From NCBI RefSeq assembly GCF_013141825.1, contig NZ_RZNH01000028.1, positions 1-64,000 of the forward strand: a stretch of DNA of 64,000 bases. Direction: 5' to 3'. Below the pieces are notes generated by a model. It was not told the origin of the DNA and did no database searches. It saw nothing but the letters and a program-made list of their open reading frames with translations. Numbering within the stretch: position 1 is the first letter of the stretch; the number at the start of each line of letters is the position of its first letter. The DNA comes from Marinifilum caeruleilacunae. GTDB taxonomy: Bacteria; Bacteroidota; Bacteroidia; Bacteroidales; Marinifilaceae. Both the position numbers and the translations under genes were made by a program. Shown in pieces: positions 24,827-34,505 of the stretch.

Positions 24827-25688
24827 GATAAACCTCATTTAGATGCTCCACCCAAATTTTAACTGCATCATCATATTCAGCCAATCCTGTCATTACAATT
24901 TCTGTTGTAAAACCTTCTTTTTCAAGTTGCGATTTCCAGCTATCCTCTTCATTTCCTGCCATATCATTTCTGGCATGATCGCCAGCAACCGACATAAATG
25001 GTGTTAACACCACTTTTCGGATTCCCTTCTTTTTTAACTGAGGAATAATTGCATCCAAAAGAGGAAATCCTTCAACCGTTCCCATAAAATACTGATCTGA
25101 ATGTTGTTTTAAATAGTATTCAAATCCTGGATAGTAAATGTTCGATTGGTGATGACTACCGTGTCCCATAAAGAGAACTGCAGTTTTCGAACCAATATGA
25201 TTTTGAAATTGTTGATGAAGAATTTTTGCCAATTGAGTGTGATCACGATCTAAAAACAAAAGTGGTGTACCCAATTTTGCTACCTTAATTCCTTTAGGCA
25301 TTCCATCGAATGCATCTACTGTAATTTTAAGGTTATCGTATTCTTCACCCGGAATAATGTGCAAAGACTGAACGGCTACATGTGTGAAACCATCTTCTCC
25401 CATTTTTGCCAAGGCTTCGGCCGGAGAATCAACTTGCCCACCACGCTTGCGAATAATTTTTCGAATCATCTTCGAAGTGTAGGCCCATCGGATCTCTACC
25501 TCTGGAAATTCAGCTTTTACGATTTTATCAATATTCTCAAAGGCTAGCCTGGTTTCAGGATAACTGCTCCCAAAAGTAACCAGTAATATCCCTTTTTTAT
25601 CTTCTTGTTTCTTGTGTGCAAATACCATATCAATTTGGATAAACATGAATGACAAGAGCATTAGCAAACTCATGATGTACTTTTTCAT
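24810..25688 (-). CDS. cbiK: Exported CbiK-like sirohydrochlorin cobaltochelatase
   Basis: A 292-residue class II chelatase. After a signal peptide (MSLLMLLSFMFIQIDMVFA) comes ILLVTFGSSYPETRLAFENI, the CbiK N-terminus. The metal-site motifs are LFMGHGSHHQSNIYY and FMSVAGDHARNDM, each with a conserved His. The cytoplasmic enzyme inserts Co2+ into sirohydrochlorin. This one appears to be secreted to the periplasm, as is known for Desulfovibrio CbiK-P and, as a lipoprotein, for the heme dechelatase IhtB of Porphyromonas. It overlaps the PepSY gene by four bases. Either periplasmic metal handling or a misread signal peptide must be considered. Confidence 0.88.
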   Translation of the reverse strand: MKKYIMSLLMLLSFMFIQIDMVFAHKKQEDKKGILLVTFGSSYPETRLAFENIDKIVKAEFPEVEIRWAYTSKMIRKIIRKRGGQVDSPAEALAKMGEDGFTHVAVQSLHIIPGEEYDNLKITVDAFDGMPKGIKVAKLGTPLLFLDRDHTQLAKILHQQFQNHIGSKTAVLFMGHGSHHQSNIYYPGFEYYLKQHSDQYFMGTVEGFPLLDAIIPQLKKKGIRKVVLTPFMSVAGDHARNDMAGNEEDSWKSQLEKEGFTTEIVMTGLAEYDDAVKIWVEHLNEVYHEIQK

Positions 25689-27169
25689 ATCGTTTTGTAT
25701 TTTTTTGGTACTGATTTTTTAAAATTTCGCTTGAACCACTTTACAGAAATAACCAGGCCGGTAATACTCACTGCCAGGCCTGCAAATGACAGCAGGAGTA
25801 AAATGGTTTTTCTGATCCAATCATATTTTTTCAGAATTGGAATATCGAAAGTGTGCAGAAAGCGGTACAACCATCGTCGAACCCGAGAGTTTTTCGTTAG
25901 TTTTTTAATGCGCTCACCGCTAGCAGGATCGATGTACAACCAGGTTTGAGCAGCATCTGACAATTCTATTTTATAGGCCGTAGATGGCAAATAATGCATG
26001 GCCGAACCAGAGTAATAGTTATCGTAATTTGCTTGATGACTTAGCGTAAATGGCAGATCTTTACAAATTACCTTCGCCTGATTTTCGATATCAGACAGGC
26101 TAAATTTCTTTTGCGGAACGACATTCCCACCCTTCAAACAATACACTTCGGATTGCTGATAGTCATGGTAATAGACTCTAAATTGAGGCTGTCCGAATAC
26201 TGTTTTCCACTCAATTTTACGAATGCCTGTTTTGTTTTTAAGGCCTTTAAATATTTCCTTTGGTGTTGTATTTTCAAAAGCAGCCAGATCCAGCTTCTGA
26301 TTCCATGAAATCTTCTTCTTCTCTTTGGAATTAACACCAACCATCCAATCGGGGATGTTAGCAACGGAAATCAGCCCGCTCAAAATAAAGGTGAAGACGA
26401 ATAGTCCAAAGAAAAATCCCGTAAGGTGATGCCATTTGTACCAGAACTTCTTGTACGGACTAATGCTTTCTTTTTTGCGTTTTCGAATGCGCACTATTCC
26501 GGCATAAATCCCCGTAAGGGTCATTAAAATTCCAATAGAAGACAGGATAATCACCACCAATCGCCAGGTATCTTTGGCCATTCGGAGCTTTTTAAAATAG
26601 ATCCAATGAGGAATTGCTCCGAAACGTGCACTCCACCTGGCCCTTCGATTGGTTTCCTGTACAATTTCTCCTGTTTTTTCTGAAATGTATAAAACGCTGT
26701 GAGCCGGATCGCTCATGCTACATTTGTAAAATGGCAACAAAGGCTTGTAGTAGGACCAAGGGGTCCAATCATCCAGTTCATCAATCTTTTCAATTTTCTT
26801 TACAGGATATCCATTGAAAGAAGAGCTCAGTTGTTTGGCATGATCTTCACCAAAAGAAGCAATTGGTTGCAAGCTTACAGCATCGTAGGTTTTCTGAGCT
26901 TTTTTACCGGTTTTTACTCGGTAAACGGCTCGGCCTTCGCTTAACTCAAGACTTACTTTTCCTTTAAAACTGGCTGGAGGAGCTTGTATTACTTCAAAAT
27001 CCGCCTCCTTGAATTCCTCCAGATGTAAGAACCTCCCTTCACGGGATGCATGCGGAAATCCGTCGAATATGAGTACGATTCCCGAAACGAACCAAGCCAC
27101 AAACATCAGGCTCATAATTGAACCTGATAGATTGTGGATTTGAATTAGAAATTTATTGACTCGCTTCAC
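25685..27169 (-). CDS. PepSY-associated TM-domain membrane protein
   Basis: A 494-residue inner-membrane protein with four main hydrophobic segments: SGSIMSLMFVAWFVSGIVLI near 20, VIILSSIGILMTLTGIYAGI near 210, GFFFGLFVFTFILSGLISV near 250 and LLLSFAGLAVSITGLVISV near 465. PepSY-like periplasmic regions lie between them. Proteins of this type are often encoded with TonB receptors for iron or heme and may act in reduction or transfer of the metal complex. Here it stands between the btuB-like receptor (two bases away) and cbiK (four-base overlap). Its role in corrinoid or cobalt uptake is inferred. Confidence 0.85.
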   Translation of the reverse strand: MKRVNKFLIQIHNLSGSIMSLMFVAWFVSGIVLIFDGFPHASREGRFLHLEEFKEADFEVIQAPPASFKGKVSLELSEGRAVYRVKTGKKAQKTYDAVSLQPIASFGEDHAKQLSSSFNGYPVKKIEKIDELDDWTPWSYYKPLLPFYKCSMSDPAHSVLYISEKTGEIVQETNRRARWSARFGAIPHWIYFKKLRMAKDTWRLVVIILSSIGILMTLTGIYAGIVRIRKRKKESISPYKKFWYKWHHLTGFFFGLFVFTFILSGLISVANIPDWMVGVNSKEKKKISWNQKLDLAAFENTTPKEIFKGLKNKTGIRKIEWKTVFGQPQFRVYYHDYQQSEVYCLKGGNVVPQKKFSLSDIENQAKVICKDLPFTLSHQANYDNYYSGSAMHYLPSTAYKIELSDAAQTWLYIDPASGERIKKLTKNSRVRRWLYRFLHTFDIPILKKYDWIRKTILLLLSFAGLAVSITGLVISVKWFKRNFKKSVPKKYKTI

Positions 27170-27171
27170 GA

Positions 27172-29355
27172 TTATTTTGCAAAATTGATTGTGAAACCAG
27201 CAAAGAATGTACGACCAGGGCTAAGTGTTCCGTAATGCGAACCATACGGACTGTCATCTACCTGATCGAAAATATTATCGATACCCAACTGTGCTTCGAT
27301 GATAAAAGATCCCAGGTTCATAAACCTGTGGTTGGTGGTTAGTTTCCAGATATCATATGCTTTTGCATTGTCGGTGTTATTGTCATATGATTTTTCATCC
27401 TGAATACGGCCAACAATATTGGCATTGAATGAATAGTTTTTCCATGAACGATCGTAAGCCAAACGCACATTTCCATAGTGTTGTGCCACACCATCCAGGC
27501 GCTCATCCGTTGTTAAATCTTTGGCATCAACATAGCTGTAACCGCCACCAAGGGTAAAGCCCGCGCCTAATCTTGCATTCAATAAGAAATCAATTCCTTG
27601 CGATCGCGACTCCTCAACATTGTAATGCTTCTTTCTGCGTTTAATTCCATCTTCTGCATCACCAGCTTCAAGGTCTACACTTTCATATGCTATCAAATCA
27701 TCTACATTATTAATATAACCAGTAATGCTTGCAGTTAAGAAATCGTTATGGAATTCAATTCCCAAAGAAGAGAATTGTGACTTCTGAGGATCAAGATCGG
27801 TGTTACCCAAGTATAGAGTTCCTCTTTTTTCGTAAGCGTAGTACAACTCCTTCACCGTAGGAGCTTTAAAACCATAACCGTAAGTTCCGCGGAAATTGAA
27901 CTGATCGAGCTTATAAAGCAAAGATACTTTTGGTGTAAAAGCGCTACCAAACTCTTTGTGTTTTACAAAACGAGAACCTGCAACAAGTTCCAGTCTTTCC
28001 AACAATTTAATTTCTTCCTGCGCATACAAGGCAAAGGTGTTGGCATCCGCTTTTCCATCAACCAATCGATCTTCCGACACCATTTCCTCTTGCAAATAAT
28101 CGGCACCAATGGTTAATGTATTTTTATCAGAAAGGCTATTCACATATTTAAAGCGAAAGTTGTTCATTCGCTGATCGTTATTGATCGACTTATCACCCTT
28201 CTGATAATCTTTATACTCCTGGTTGTATCTGTAATAGTAACGGAATCGGTCGTAATTGTAATCTACAGAAATGTAATCCTTCTTATTTAGCAGATATTTT
28301 GCACCTGCTTCGAAAGTTTTATCTGTAAAGTGATAGCCATATTTTCCAACCGATTGTGGTCGGTACATGTCTTTTTCGTAATAGGAGTTTCCTGCGTAAA
28401 CTTCCAGTTTATCTGTTGCTCTGAAAGTTAAAGAGTGGCTGAAGGTTTTATCTTCATATTTGTTCTGAGCCATGGCTTCAGTTTCCACCAATTCATCATC
28501 GTCAATTTCGTACGGACTCAACTGCCAACCATCGCTACTTTTACGATTAAAATTACCGTTCCACGAAAATTTACCCAAATTCAAATCTATTGTATTGCTC
28601 TGCTGAATGGTAGCATATTTACGAATACGGGTTGTGTTAGATAGGTTGATTTTCTGCTTCGATTTCTTGGTAATCACATTTACAACACCAGCAATAGCAT
28701 CCGAACCATAAAGCAAGGAAGCTGCACCTTTTAACACCTCAATTCTTTCAATATCGTCAGGGTTAATTCTGTTCAGGTCGGTATTGCCACCAACATCACC
28801 ATAAACGCGCTTTCCATCAATTAACACCAAAATGAAATCGTTCCCCAAACCGTTAATGGTCATGCGGGCTCCCATTGTGCTAGGGTTAAAGTCGAATGAT
28901 GGACTCACACTCATCATCAATTCATTAAAGTCAGAAGCTCCAGTGCTTGCAATTGCTTTTTTAGAGATCAACTCGGTTTGTACTGGTGCAGTCTTTAAAT
29001 GATGAGCTGTACCTGTACCGGTAACAACAATTTCGCCCAACTGACTTTTGGATTCTTCCATTGTAAAATTCAGGACATTGTTCCCTTCAGTAAGAGCAAC
29101 GCGTTGTTTCTGGCGACTATATCCCGAAAAGGAAACTACCAGGTCGTATTCTCCTGGCTTTACATTTTTAATCTGGAATTCACCTTTGTTATTGGTTGCT
29201 GTACCTGTGGTTGTACCTGAGAAATACACACTGGCACCTGGCATAGGTTGTTGGTTGCTTTTTTGGGTAACCACTCCTTTTAGCACAGCGTTCTGTGCAT
29301 TAGCGAAAGCCACTGAAATCAGAAGCAATACTGCTACAAAATAAATCTTTTGCAT
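27172..29355 (-). CDS. btuB: TonB-dependent receptor, BtuB-like, under cobalamin riboswitch control
   Basis: A 727-residue outer-membrane receptor. It has a signal peptide (MQKIYFVAVLLLISVAFANA), a CarboxypepD_reg-like domain to about residue 95 (GVVTQKSNQQPMPGASVYF) and a TonB-box-like LGEIVVTGTGTA. The plug contains RIEVLKGAASLLYGSDAIAG, and the barrel ends GRTFFAGFTINFAK. It is the first gene after the cobalamin riboswitch, which supports cobalamin or cobinamide as cargo. No BtuG-type surface lipoprotein is next to it. Sequence alone cannot exclude another tetrapyrrole. Confidence 0.9.
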   Translation of the reverse strand: MQKIYFVAVLLLISVAFANAQNAVLKGVVTQKSNQQPMPGASVYFSGTTTGTATNNKGEFQIKNVKPGEYDLVVSFSGYSRQKQRVALTEGNNVLNFTMEESKSQLGEIVVTGTGTAHHLKTAPVQTELISKKAIASTGASDFNELMMSVSPSFDFNPSTMGARMTINGLGNDFILVLIDGKRVYGDVGGNTDLNRINPDDIERIEVLKGAASLLYGSDAIAGVVNVITKKSKQKINLSNTTRIRKYATIQQSNTIDLNLGKFSWNGNFNRKSSDGWQLSPYEIDDDELVETEAMAQNKYEDKTFSHSLTFRATDKLEVYAGNSYYEKDMYRPQSVGKYGYHFTDKTFEAGAKYLLNKKDYISVDYNYDRFRYYYRYNQEYKDYQKGDKSINNDQRMNNFRFKYVNSLSDKNTLTIGADYLQEEMVSEDRLVDGKADANTFALYAQEEIKLLERLELVAGSRFVKHKEFGSAFTPKVSLLYKLDQFNFRGTYGYGFKAPTVKELYYAYEKRGTLYLGNTDLDPQKSQFSSLGIEFHNDFLTASITGYINNVDDLIAYESVDLEAGDAEDGIKRRKKHYNVEESRSQGIDFLLNARLGAGFTLGGGYSYVDAKDLTTDERLDGVAQHYGNVRLAYDRSWKNYSFNANIVGRIQDEKSYDNNTDNAKAYDIWKLTTNHRFMNLGSFIIEAQLGIDNIFDQVDDSPYGSHYGTLSPGRTFFAGFTINFAK

Positions 29356-29480
29356 CGTAAGATATTAATAATTAATAACTTCACTTTGCAATCCTAATAA
29401 ACGACAAGAATAATTCAGAACATTATAAACCGATAAGTCCTAAACACAAACTTCTGTCCCGGAAGCAAAATGTTTCATTA

Positions 29481-29682
29481 GCGCGATGGCAGGTCTTCTG
29501 ACTTATCCTGATTTTTATGCCTTCCCATTCAATCTCGAATCGAACAGTGGCTGTAGTATAAAAATCGCGATTCCAGGCTAACTGGAACCAGACTTACAGC
29601 AGCGGGAACTGTTGCAGATTTTCACTGCATTCCCTTTTAATCTATTGCATAAGAATATGCAAACAGAACCATTACGTGCGCA
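29481..29682 (-). ncRNA. Cobalamin riboswitch (AdoCbl type)
   Basis: On the minus strand the leader contains GGGAATGCAGTGAAAATCTG, then CCCGCTGCTGTAAGTCTGG, and near the 3' end the B12 box region AGTCAGAAGACCTGCC (29505-29489). ATGG (29672-29669) and CCAT (29487-29484) can close the outer stem. It ends about 125 bases before the btuB start. No terminator hairpin follows, so control is more likely at translation. Confidence 0.93.
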
Positions 29683-29713
29683 AAAGTATATATTATTTTT
29701 CTACGGAAGCAAA
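29681..29713 (-). promoter_or_regulatory. Promoter of the cobalamin operon
   Basis: Minus strand TTTG (29713-29710), 21 bases, then TACTTTTG (29688-29681), a full match to the Bacteroidota TTTG/TAnnTTTG pattern. The predicted transcription start falls right at the 5' edge of the riboswitch. Confidence 0.6.
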
Positions 29714-29806
29714 TTCTGCAAATATTTTATGGTATGTTAAAGAATAGTCTTGGGTGCTATTTACAAGATAGCTTAAAAGGAAGGCTTGTGAGCTCAATTA
29801 TAGGCA

Positions 29807-29842
29807 TAAAAAAAAGCCGTTTCATTTCTGAAACGGCTTTTA
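29807..29842 (-). terminator. Terminator after the tRNA-Gly/tRNA-Leu unit
   Basis: Perfect arms AAAAGCCGTTTC (29841-29830 on the minus strand) and GAAACGGCTTTT with a following U run. It lies four bases after the encoded CCA of tRNA-Leu. Confidence 0.8.
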
Positions 29843-29845
29843 TCC

Positions 29846-29932
29846 TGGTACCCGGGGCGGGACTTGAACCCGCACGGCCAAAAGGCCACTGGATTTTAAG
29901 TCCAGCGTGTCTACCAATTCCACCACCTGGGC
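29846..29932 (-). tRNA. tRNA-Leu (UAA)
   Basis: An 87-nt class II tRNA with anticodon loop CTTAAAA (anticodon TAA), long variable arm (TGGCCTTTTGGCCG region), T loop TTCAAGT and encoded 3' CCA. The acceptor stem has one A-C mismatch and a terminal G-U. Confidence 0.95.
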
Positions 29933-29948
29933 ATCCTTATTGGATTTG

Positions 29949-30021
29949 AGCGAGAAACGAGACTCGAACTCGCGACCCTAACCTTGGCAAGGTTATGCTC
30001 TACCAACTGAGCTATTCTCGC
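29949..30021 (-). tRNA. tRNA-Gly (GCC)
   Basis: A 73-nt cloverleaf with acceptor arms GCGAGAA and TTCTCGC, anticodon loop TTGCCAA (anticodon GCC), T loop TTCGAGT. The CCA tail is not encoded. It lies 16 bases upstream of tRNA-Leu on the same strand. Confidence 0.95.
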
Positions 30022-30246
30022 ATTTTGCAACCTTTAGGAGTGAACCGTTGTTCTCTCAATTGCGATGCAAATATATGCGTATTTTTTTATTCCGCAAAAG
30101 AAAAAAAACATTTCTGTCATTTTTTTTTAATCAGTTGAAAAGCTTTTTCTTTTTAACATTTCCTGATTGTTTGAAAGTCAGACAGTAGACACCTGAGCCT
30201 TTAAAAATGCAGGATGCGTATTTTTTTTAAAAGATTTTCCTTTTTT

Positions 30247-32862
30247 TTAAATTCCAGAGATCTTTTTGATCTCATTTAATTTGTTCAAGGCTTCAATTGG
30301 GGTAAGATTATTAATGTCTAAATCTGTAATTTCTTCCCTGATTTGTTGTAAAACCGGATCATCGAGTTGGAAAAAGCTCATTTGATAGCCTTCTCGCTGT
30401 TGAGCAATTTCACCAACAGGCTTGGCCAGCGATTCTCCATTTTTGTTTCCTTCGAGTTGTACCAAAATTTCATCGGCACGTTTTACAACCGATTTTGGCA
30501 TTCCGGCCATTCTTGCCACATGAATTCCAAAGCTATGATTTGAACCACCTGGCACCAATTTTCTTAAGAATATTACCTTGTTATTTACTTCTTTTACCGA
30601 AACGTTGTAATTCTTTACCCTATTGAATGATTTCTCCATTTCGTTGAGCTCATGGTAGTGAGTTGCAAAAAGGGTTTTGGCCTTCGATTTTACATTTTCA
30701 TGGATATACTCTACAATAGACCAGGCTATGGATATCCCGTCGTAGGTACTGGTTCCACGTCCCAGTTCATCTAAAAGAATCAAACTTCTCGACGATAAAT
30801 TATTCAAAATGCTGGCTGCTTCGTTCATTTCAACCATGAAAGTAGATTCTCCCAAGGAAATGTTATCCGATGCACCCACCCTGGTAAATATTTTATCTAC
30901 ATATCCAATCTTAGCCGATTCGGCAGGAACAAAGCTTCCGATTTGTGCCATCAATACAATAAGAGCGGTTTGTCGAAGCAAGGCCGATTTACCTGCCATA
31001 TTTGGCCCGGTAATGATAATCACTTGTTGGTTTTCATTATCAAGGAATACATCGTTGGCAATATACTGCTCGCCTATCGGCAATTGTTTTTCGATTACAG
31101 GATGTCTTCCCTGTTTGATATCGATAAGCTGGCTTTCATTAATTTCAGGACAGGAGTAATTGTTTTCCCTTGCCAATCGTGCAAAAGAAAGCAAACAATC
31201 CAAACGTCCAATCATGGCAGCATTTAACTGGATAGAAGAAATGTAATCGGCGATACTCAAAACCAAATCATTGTACAATCGGGTTTCCAATGCAAGAATT
31301 TTTTCTTCTGCGCCAAGTATTTTCTCTTCGTACTCCTTTAATTCCTGGGTAATATATCGCTCTGCGCTAACCAGGGTTTGCTTCCTGATCCACTCTTCAG
31401 GAACTTTGTCCTTATGCGTATTTCTTACCTCTATATAATATCCGAAAACATTGTTAAAACCAATTTTTAGCGAAGGAATACCTGTTCTCTCACTCTCGCG
31501 AACCTGCATCTGAACCAGGTAATCTTTTCCTGAGAATGCAATCTTTCTCAGCTCATCCAACTCCTGTGAAACGCCTTCTGCAATTACTCCTCCTTTGCTT
31601 ACCATATTTGGAGGGTCGGCCTTTATCTCTTTCTCAATTTTTTCGCGAACACTCAGACAAGGATTCAACTGCTCCCCGATTTTTATCAGTCCTTCGTTTC
31701 CTGAACCTAAACAGAAATTCTTAATGGGTTCGATGGCAAGCAGTGCATTTTTTAACTGTACTACTTCTCGCGGACTTACCCTCGCAACCGCAACCTTAGA
31801 AATTATCCTTTCCAAGTCGCCAATTTGCCTGATTTCATCTTCAAGCTCTAAAGCCTCATTTTCTTTTTGGTAAAAGAATTTCACCACATCCAATCGGCTG
31901 TTAATGCGAGCTGTATCTTTTAATGGTAAAGCAATCCAGCGTTTCAACAAACGCGATCCCATCGGACTCAAGGTTTTATCCATGATTTGCGAAAGCGTAT
32001 GAGCACCATCGTTTAAAACTCCAAACAATTCAAGGTTTCGAACTGTGAATTTATCCAACCACACATATCGGTCTTCTTCGATTCTGGAAAGTTGGGTAAC
32101 ATGTCCTGCCTGACTGTGTTTCGTGATATCAAGGTAATGAAGCACTGCTCCCGATGCGATAATTCCATTGCGCAAATTCTGTACTCCGAAACCTTTCAGC
32201 GAGCTTGTTTCGAAGTGTCGCAGCAATCGGTCCTTGGCTGCACTTTCGGTAAACACCCAATCGTCCATGGTAAAAGTATAGAACTTGCCACCAAACAATT
32301 CATGGAATATTTTCTCTTTTCCTTTCTGATATAAAACTTCTTTTGGCTGAAAGTTCCCCAGCAATTTATCGATGTATTCGAAATTTCCTTCAGCAGTTAA
32401 AAACTCTCCTGTCGAAGCATCCAAAAATGCAATTCCTGCCGATTTTTTTTCCAAATGCACACAAGCCAAAAAGTTATTCTCGCGGTGTTCCAATACATTA
32501 TCGTTATAGGAAACACCAGGAGTTACCAGCTCAATAATTCCTCTTTTTACCAGCTTTTTGGTTTTTTTAGGATCTTCCAATTGCTCGCAAATGGCAACTC
32601 TCATTCCTGCTCGCACCAATTTTGGCAAATAAGTATCTATGGCATGGTGCGGAAATCCGGCTAGTTCAACATAGGAAGCAGAACCATTGGCTCTCTTGGT
32701 TAAAGTGATCCCTAAAATCTCCGATGCACGAATGGCATCATTTTCAAATGTCTCATAAAAATCACCCACTCTAAATAACAATATTGCATCAGGATGTTTT
32801 TCCTTCATCTGGTAATATTGTTTCATCAAGGGCGTTTCGACTGCTTTCTTCTGTTTTGCCAA
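30247..32862 (-). CDS. mutS: DNA mismatch repair protein MutS
   Basis: Start set at TTG 32862, giving [18 protein letters not shown], the usual Bacteroidota MutS N-terminus. The frame is open up to an ATG at 32910, but a -7 promoter box (32908-32915) overlaps that ATG. The 871 residues include the mismatch-reading [10 protein letters not shown] motif near 35. The core and lever domains follow, then the ATPase with Walker [18 protein letters not shown], the [12 protein letters not shown] segment, Walker [17 protein letters not shown] and [10 protein letters not shown]. MutS recognises mismatches and recruits MutL. The gene stands alone. Confidence 0.95.
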   Translation of the reverse strand: MAKQKKAVETPLMKQYYQMKEKHPDAILLFRVGDFYETFENDAIRASEILGITLTKRANGSASYVELAGFPHHAIDTYLPKLVRAGMRVAICEQLEDPKKTKKLVKRGIIELVTPGVSYNDNVLEHRENNFLACVHLEKKSAGIAFLDASTGEFLTAEGNFEYIDKLLGNFQPKEVLYQKGKEKIFHELFGGKFYTFTMDDWVFTESAAKDRLLRHFETSSLKGFGVQNLRNGIIASGAVLHYLDITKHSQAGHVTQLSRIEEDRYVWLDKFTVRNLELFGVLNDGAHTLSQIMDKTLSPMGSRLLKRWIALPLKDTARINSRLDVVKFFYQKENEALELEDEIRQIGDLERIISKVAVARVSPREVVQLKNALLAIEPIKNFCLGSGNEGLIKIGEQLNPCLSVREKIEKEIKADPPNMVSKGGVIAEGVSQELDELRKIAFSGKDYLVQMQVRESERTGIPSLKIGFNNVFGYYIEVRNTHKDKVPEEWIRKQTLVSAERYITQELKEYEEKILGAEEKILALETRLYNDLVLSIADYISSIQLNAAMIGRLDCLLSFARLARENNYSCPEINESQLIDIKQGRHPVIEKQLPIGEQYIANDVFLDNENQQVIIITGPNMAGKSALLRQTALIVLMAQIGSFVPAESAKIGYVDKIFTRVGASDNISLGESTFMVEMNEAASILNNLSSRSLILLDELGRGTSTYDGISIAWSIVEYIHENVKSKAKTLFATHYHELNEMEKSFNRVKNYNVSVKEVNNKVIFLRKLVPGGSNHSFGIHVARMAGMPKSVVKRADEILVQLEGNKNGESLAKPVGEIAQQREGYQMSFFQLDDPVLQQIREEITDLDINNLTPIEALNKLNEIKKISGI

Positions 32863-32907
32863 GGGAATACTATTTTGTGTGTTTGGAACTCTATTCTTTA
32901 TCTCGAA

Positions 32908-32915
32908 CAAATATA
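32908..32915 (-). promoter_or_regulatory. Candidate -7 box (TATATTTG) for mutS
   Basis: TATATTTG on the minus strand, 46 bases before the TTG start at 32862. It overlaps the upstream ATG at 32910, so a transcript from it could not use that ATG. No -33 match at the usual spacing. Confidence 0.4.
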
Positions 32916-33046
32916 CTCATTCCACAATAAAGAAATTGCGAGAATTTATGATTCAACAAAAGAAAAAAAGCTAAAATCTCATGGGAATTCAATATACAAT
33001 GTTGTAAATTTAAACTGATCACATCTAAAATTTGACATTAGAAATC

Positions 33047-34378
33047 ATGACTAATATTCTAATCATTGGAGCAGGTCTTTCGTCTACAGATCTCATTCAA
33101 TATCTGCTAAAACACTCAGATAAATACAATTGGAGAATAGCCGTTGGCGATATGTCTCTGGAACTTGCTCAACAAAAAGTAGGCAATCATCCTAATGGAT
33201 CAGCTTTTCGTTTCAACTTAAAAGATTTGGAACAACGTGCTTCCGAAATTTCTGCTGCTGATATTGTAATCAGTATGGTTCCTGCCTCTATGCATATTAT
33301 TGTGGCTCGCGAGTGTCTCCAGTATAAAAAACACATGCTTACACCATCATATGTAAGCCAGGAAATGATGGATTTGCACGAAGAGGCAAAAGAATTGGGC
33401 TTATGTTTTTTGAATGAATTGGGTGTTGATCCGGGAATCGATCACATGTCGGCCATGCAGGTAATCGACCGCATTAAAAGCGAAGGTGGAAAATTACTAT
33501 CCTTTAAATCGTTTTGTGGCGGATTGGTAGCTCCTGCCTGTGACGATAATCCATGGCATTACAAATTTTCCTGGAACCCAAGAAATGTTGTTGTTGCCGG
33601 TCAGGGAACAGCTCAATTCAAAGAAAATGGTCATTACAAATATGTTCCATACAACAATCTATTTCACAAGCTTACAAAAACTTCGGTAAACGGATATGGA
33701 GAATTCGAGGTTTATCCGAATCGCGACTCGCTGCAATATTGTGAATTATACGATATCACTGGTATTCCAACCATTATGCGTGGAACCATGAGACGCCCTG
33801 GATATGCCGAGGCCTGGAACATTCTGGTTCGTTTGGGTTGCACCGATGATTCCTATGTCATGAAAGATTCGCATAAATTATCGAACAAAGATTTTATCAA
33901 AAGTTTTCTGCCTGAAAATGGCAGTTGTGCAAAAGAAAGCCTGGCAAAATTCGTGGGTATCGAATCAGAATCTCAAATTATGGAGAAACTAAACTGGCTT
34001 GAGTTATTCTCCGATGATGTACTGGAATTAAAAGAGGCTACTCCGGCCATGTTTTTGCAGAAAATATTGGAGAAGAAATGGGCCTTGGGAGATGATGACC
34101 GCGATTTATTAGTGATGCAACACCAGTTTGAGTACGAAAATACAGGCATGAAGAAAAGAATTATTTCTTCGATGACTTACGAAGGTAAAGATCGTGATCA
34201 TACTGCCATGTCGTATACTGTTGGAACACCTCTTGCCATTGCCGCAAAACTTCTTGCCACCGGCAAAATTAATATGCCTGGGGTTCATATTCCAACCATG
34301 CCCGAACTTTATGAGCCAATTTTAAAAGAATTGGAAGATTTAGGCGTTCGTTTTGTAGAAGAAGAAAGTATAATTTAA
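33047..34378 (+). CDS. Saccharopine dehydrogenase-family oxidoreductase
   Basis: A 443-residue protein from the ATG at 33047 (MTNILIIGAGLSSTDLIQYL), with an NAD(P)-binding Rossmann motif GAGLSS at the N-terminus. The segment ADIVISMVPASMHIIVAREC and the substrate region FLNELGVDPGIDHMSAMQVI are typical of Lys9-type saccharopine reductases, and GFGGLVAP-like FKSFCGGLVAPACDDNPW also fits. Members catalyse steps of lysine/saccharopine metabolism or of polyamine synthesis (carboxynorspermidine). I cannot decide between these from one sequence. It is a single gene with its own strong terminator. Confidence 0.85.
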   Translation: MTNILIIGAGLSSTDLIQYLLKHSDKYNWRIAVGDMSLELAQQKVGNHPNGSAFRFNLKDLEQRASEISAADIVISMVPASMHIIVARECLQYKKHMLTPSYVSQEMMDLHEEAKELGLCFLNELGVDPGIDHMSAMQVIDRIKSEGGKLLSFKSFCGGLVAPACDDNPWHYKFSWNPRNVVVAGQGTAQFKENGHYKYVPYNNLFHKLTKTSVNGYGEFEVYPNRDSLQYCELYDITGIPTIMRGTMRRPGYAEAWNILVRLGCTDDSYVMKDSHKLSNKDFIKSFLPENGSCAKESLAKFVGIESESQIMEKLNWLELFSDDVLELKEATPAMFLQKILEKKWALGDDDRDLLVMQHQFEYENTGMKKRIISSMTYEGKDRDHTAMSYTVGTPLAIAAKLLATGKINMPGVHIPTMPELYEPILKELEDLGVRFVEEESII

Positions 34379-34401
34379 TTTTTAAATCTTGATAAATTCA
34401 G

Positions 34402-34434
34402 AACAGTTACCTTAAAAAAGTAACTGTTTTTTTT
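34402..34434 (+). terminator. Terminator after the saccharopine dehydrogenase gene
   Basis: Perfect arms AACAGTTAC (34402-34410) and GTAACTGTT (34420-34428), followed by T. Confidence 0.8.
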
Positions 34435-34505
34435 ATTTGTAAGATATGGTAAAAATCGCAATACTATAACTAGATTTGTTAGCATTCAAGATTTATGATC
34501 CAGAT

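Noticed and set aside
29734..29949. 71-residue frame across the tRNA-Leu gene
   Set aside because: It covers a terminator and tRNA-Leu; no protein features.
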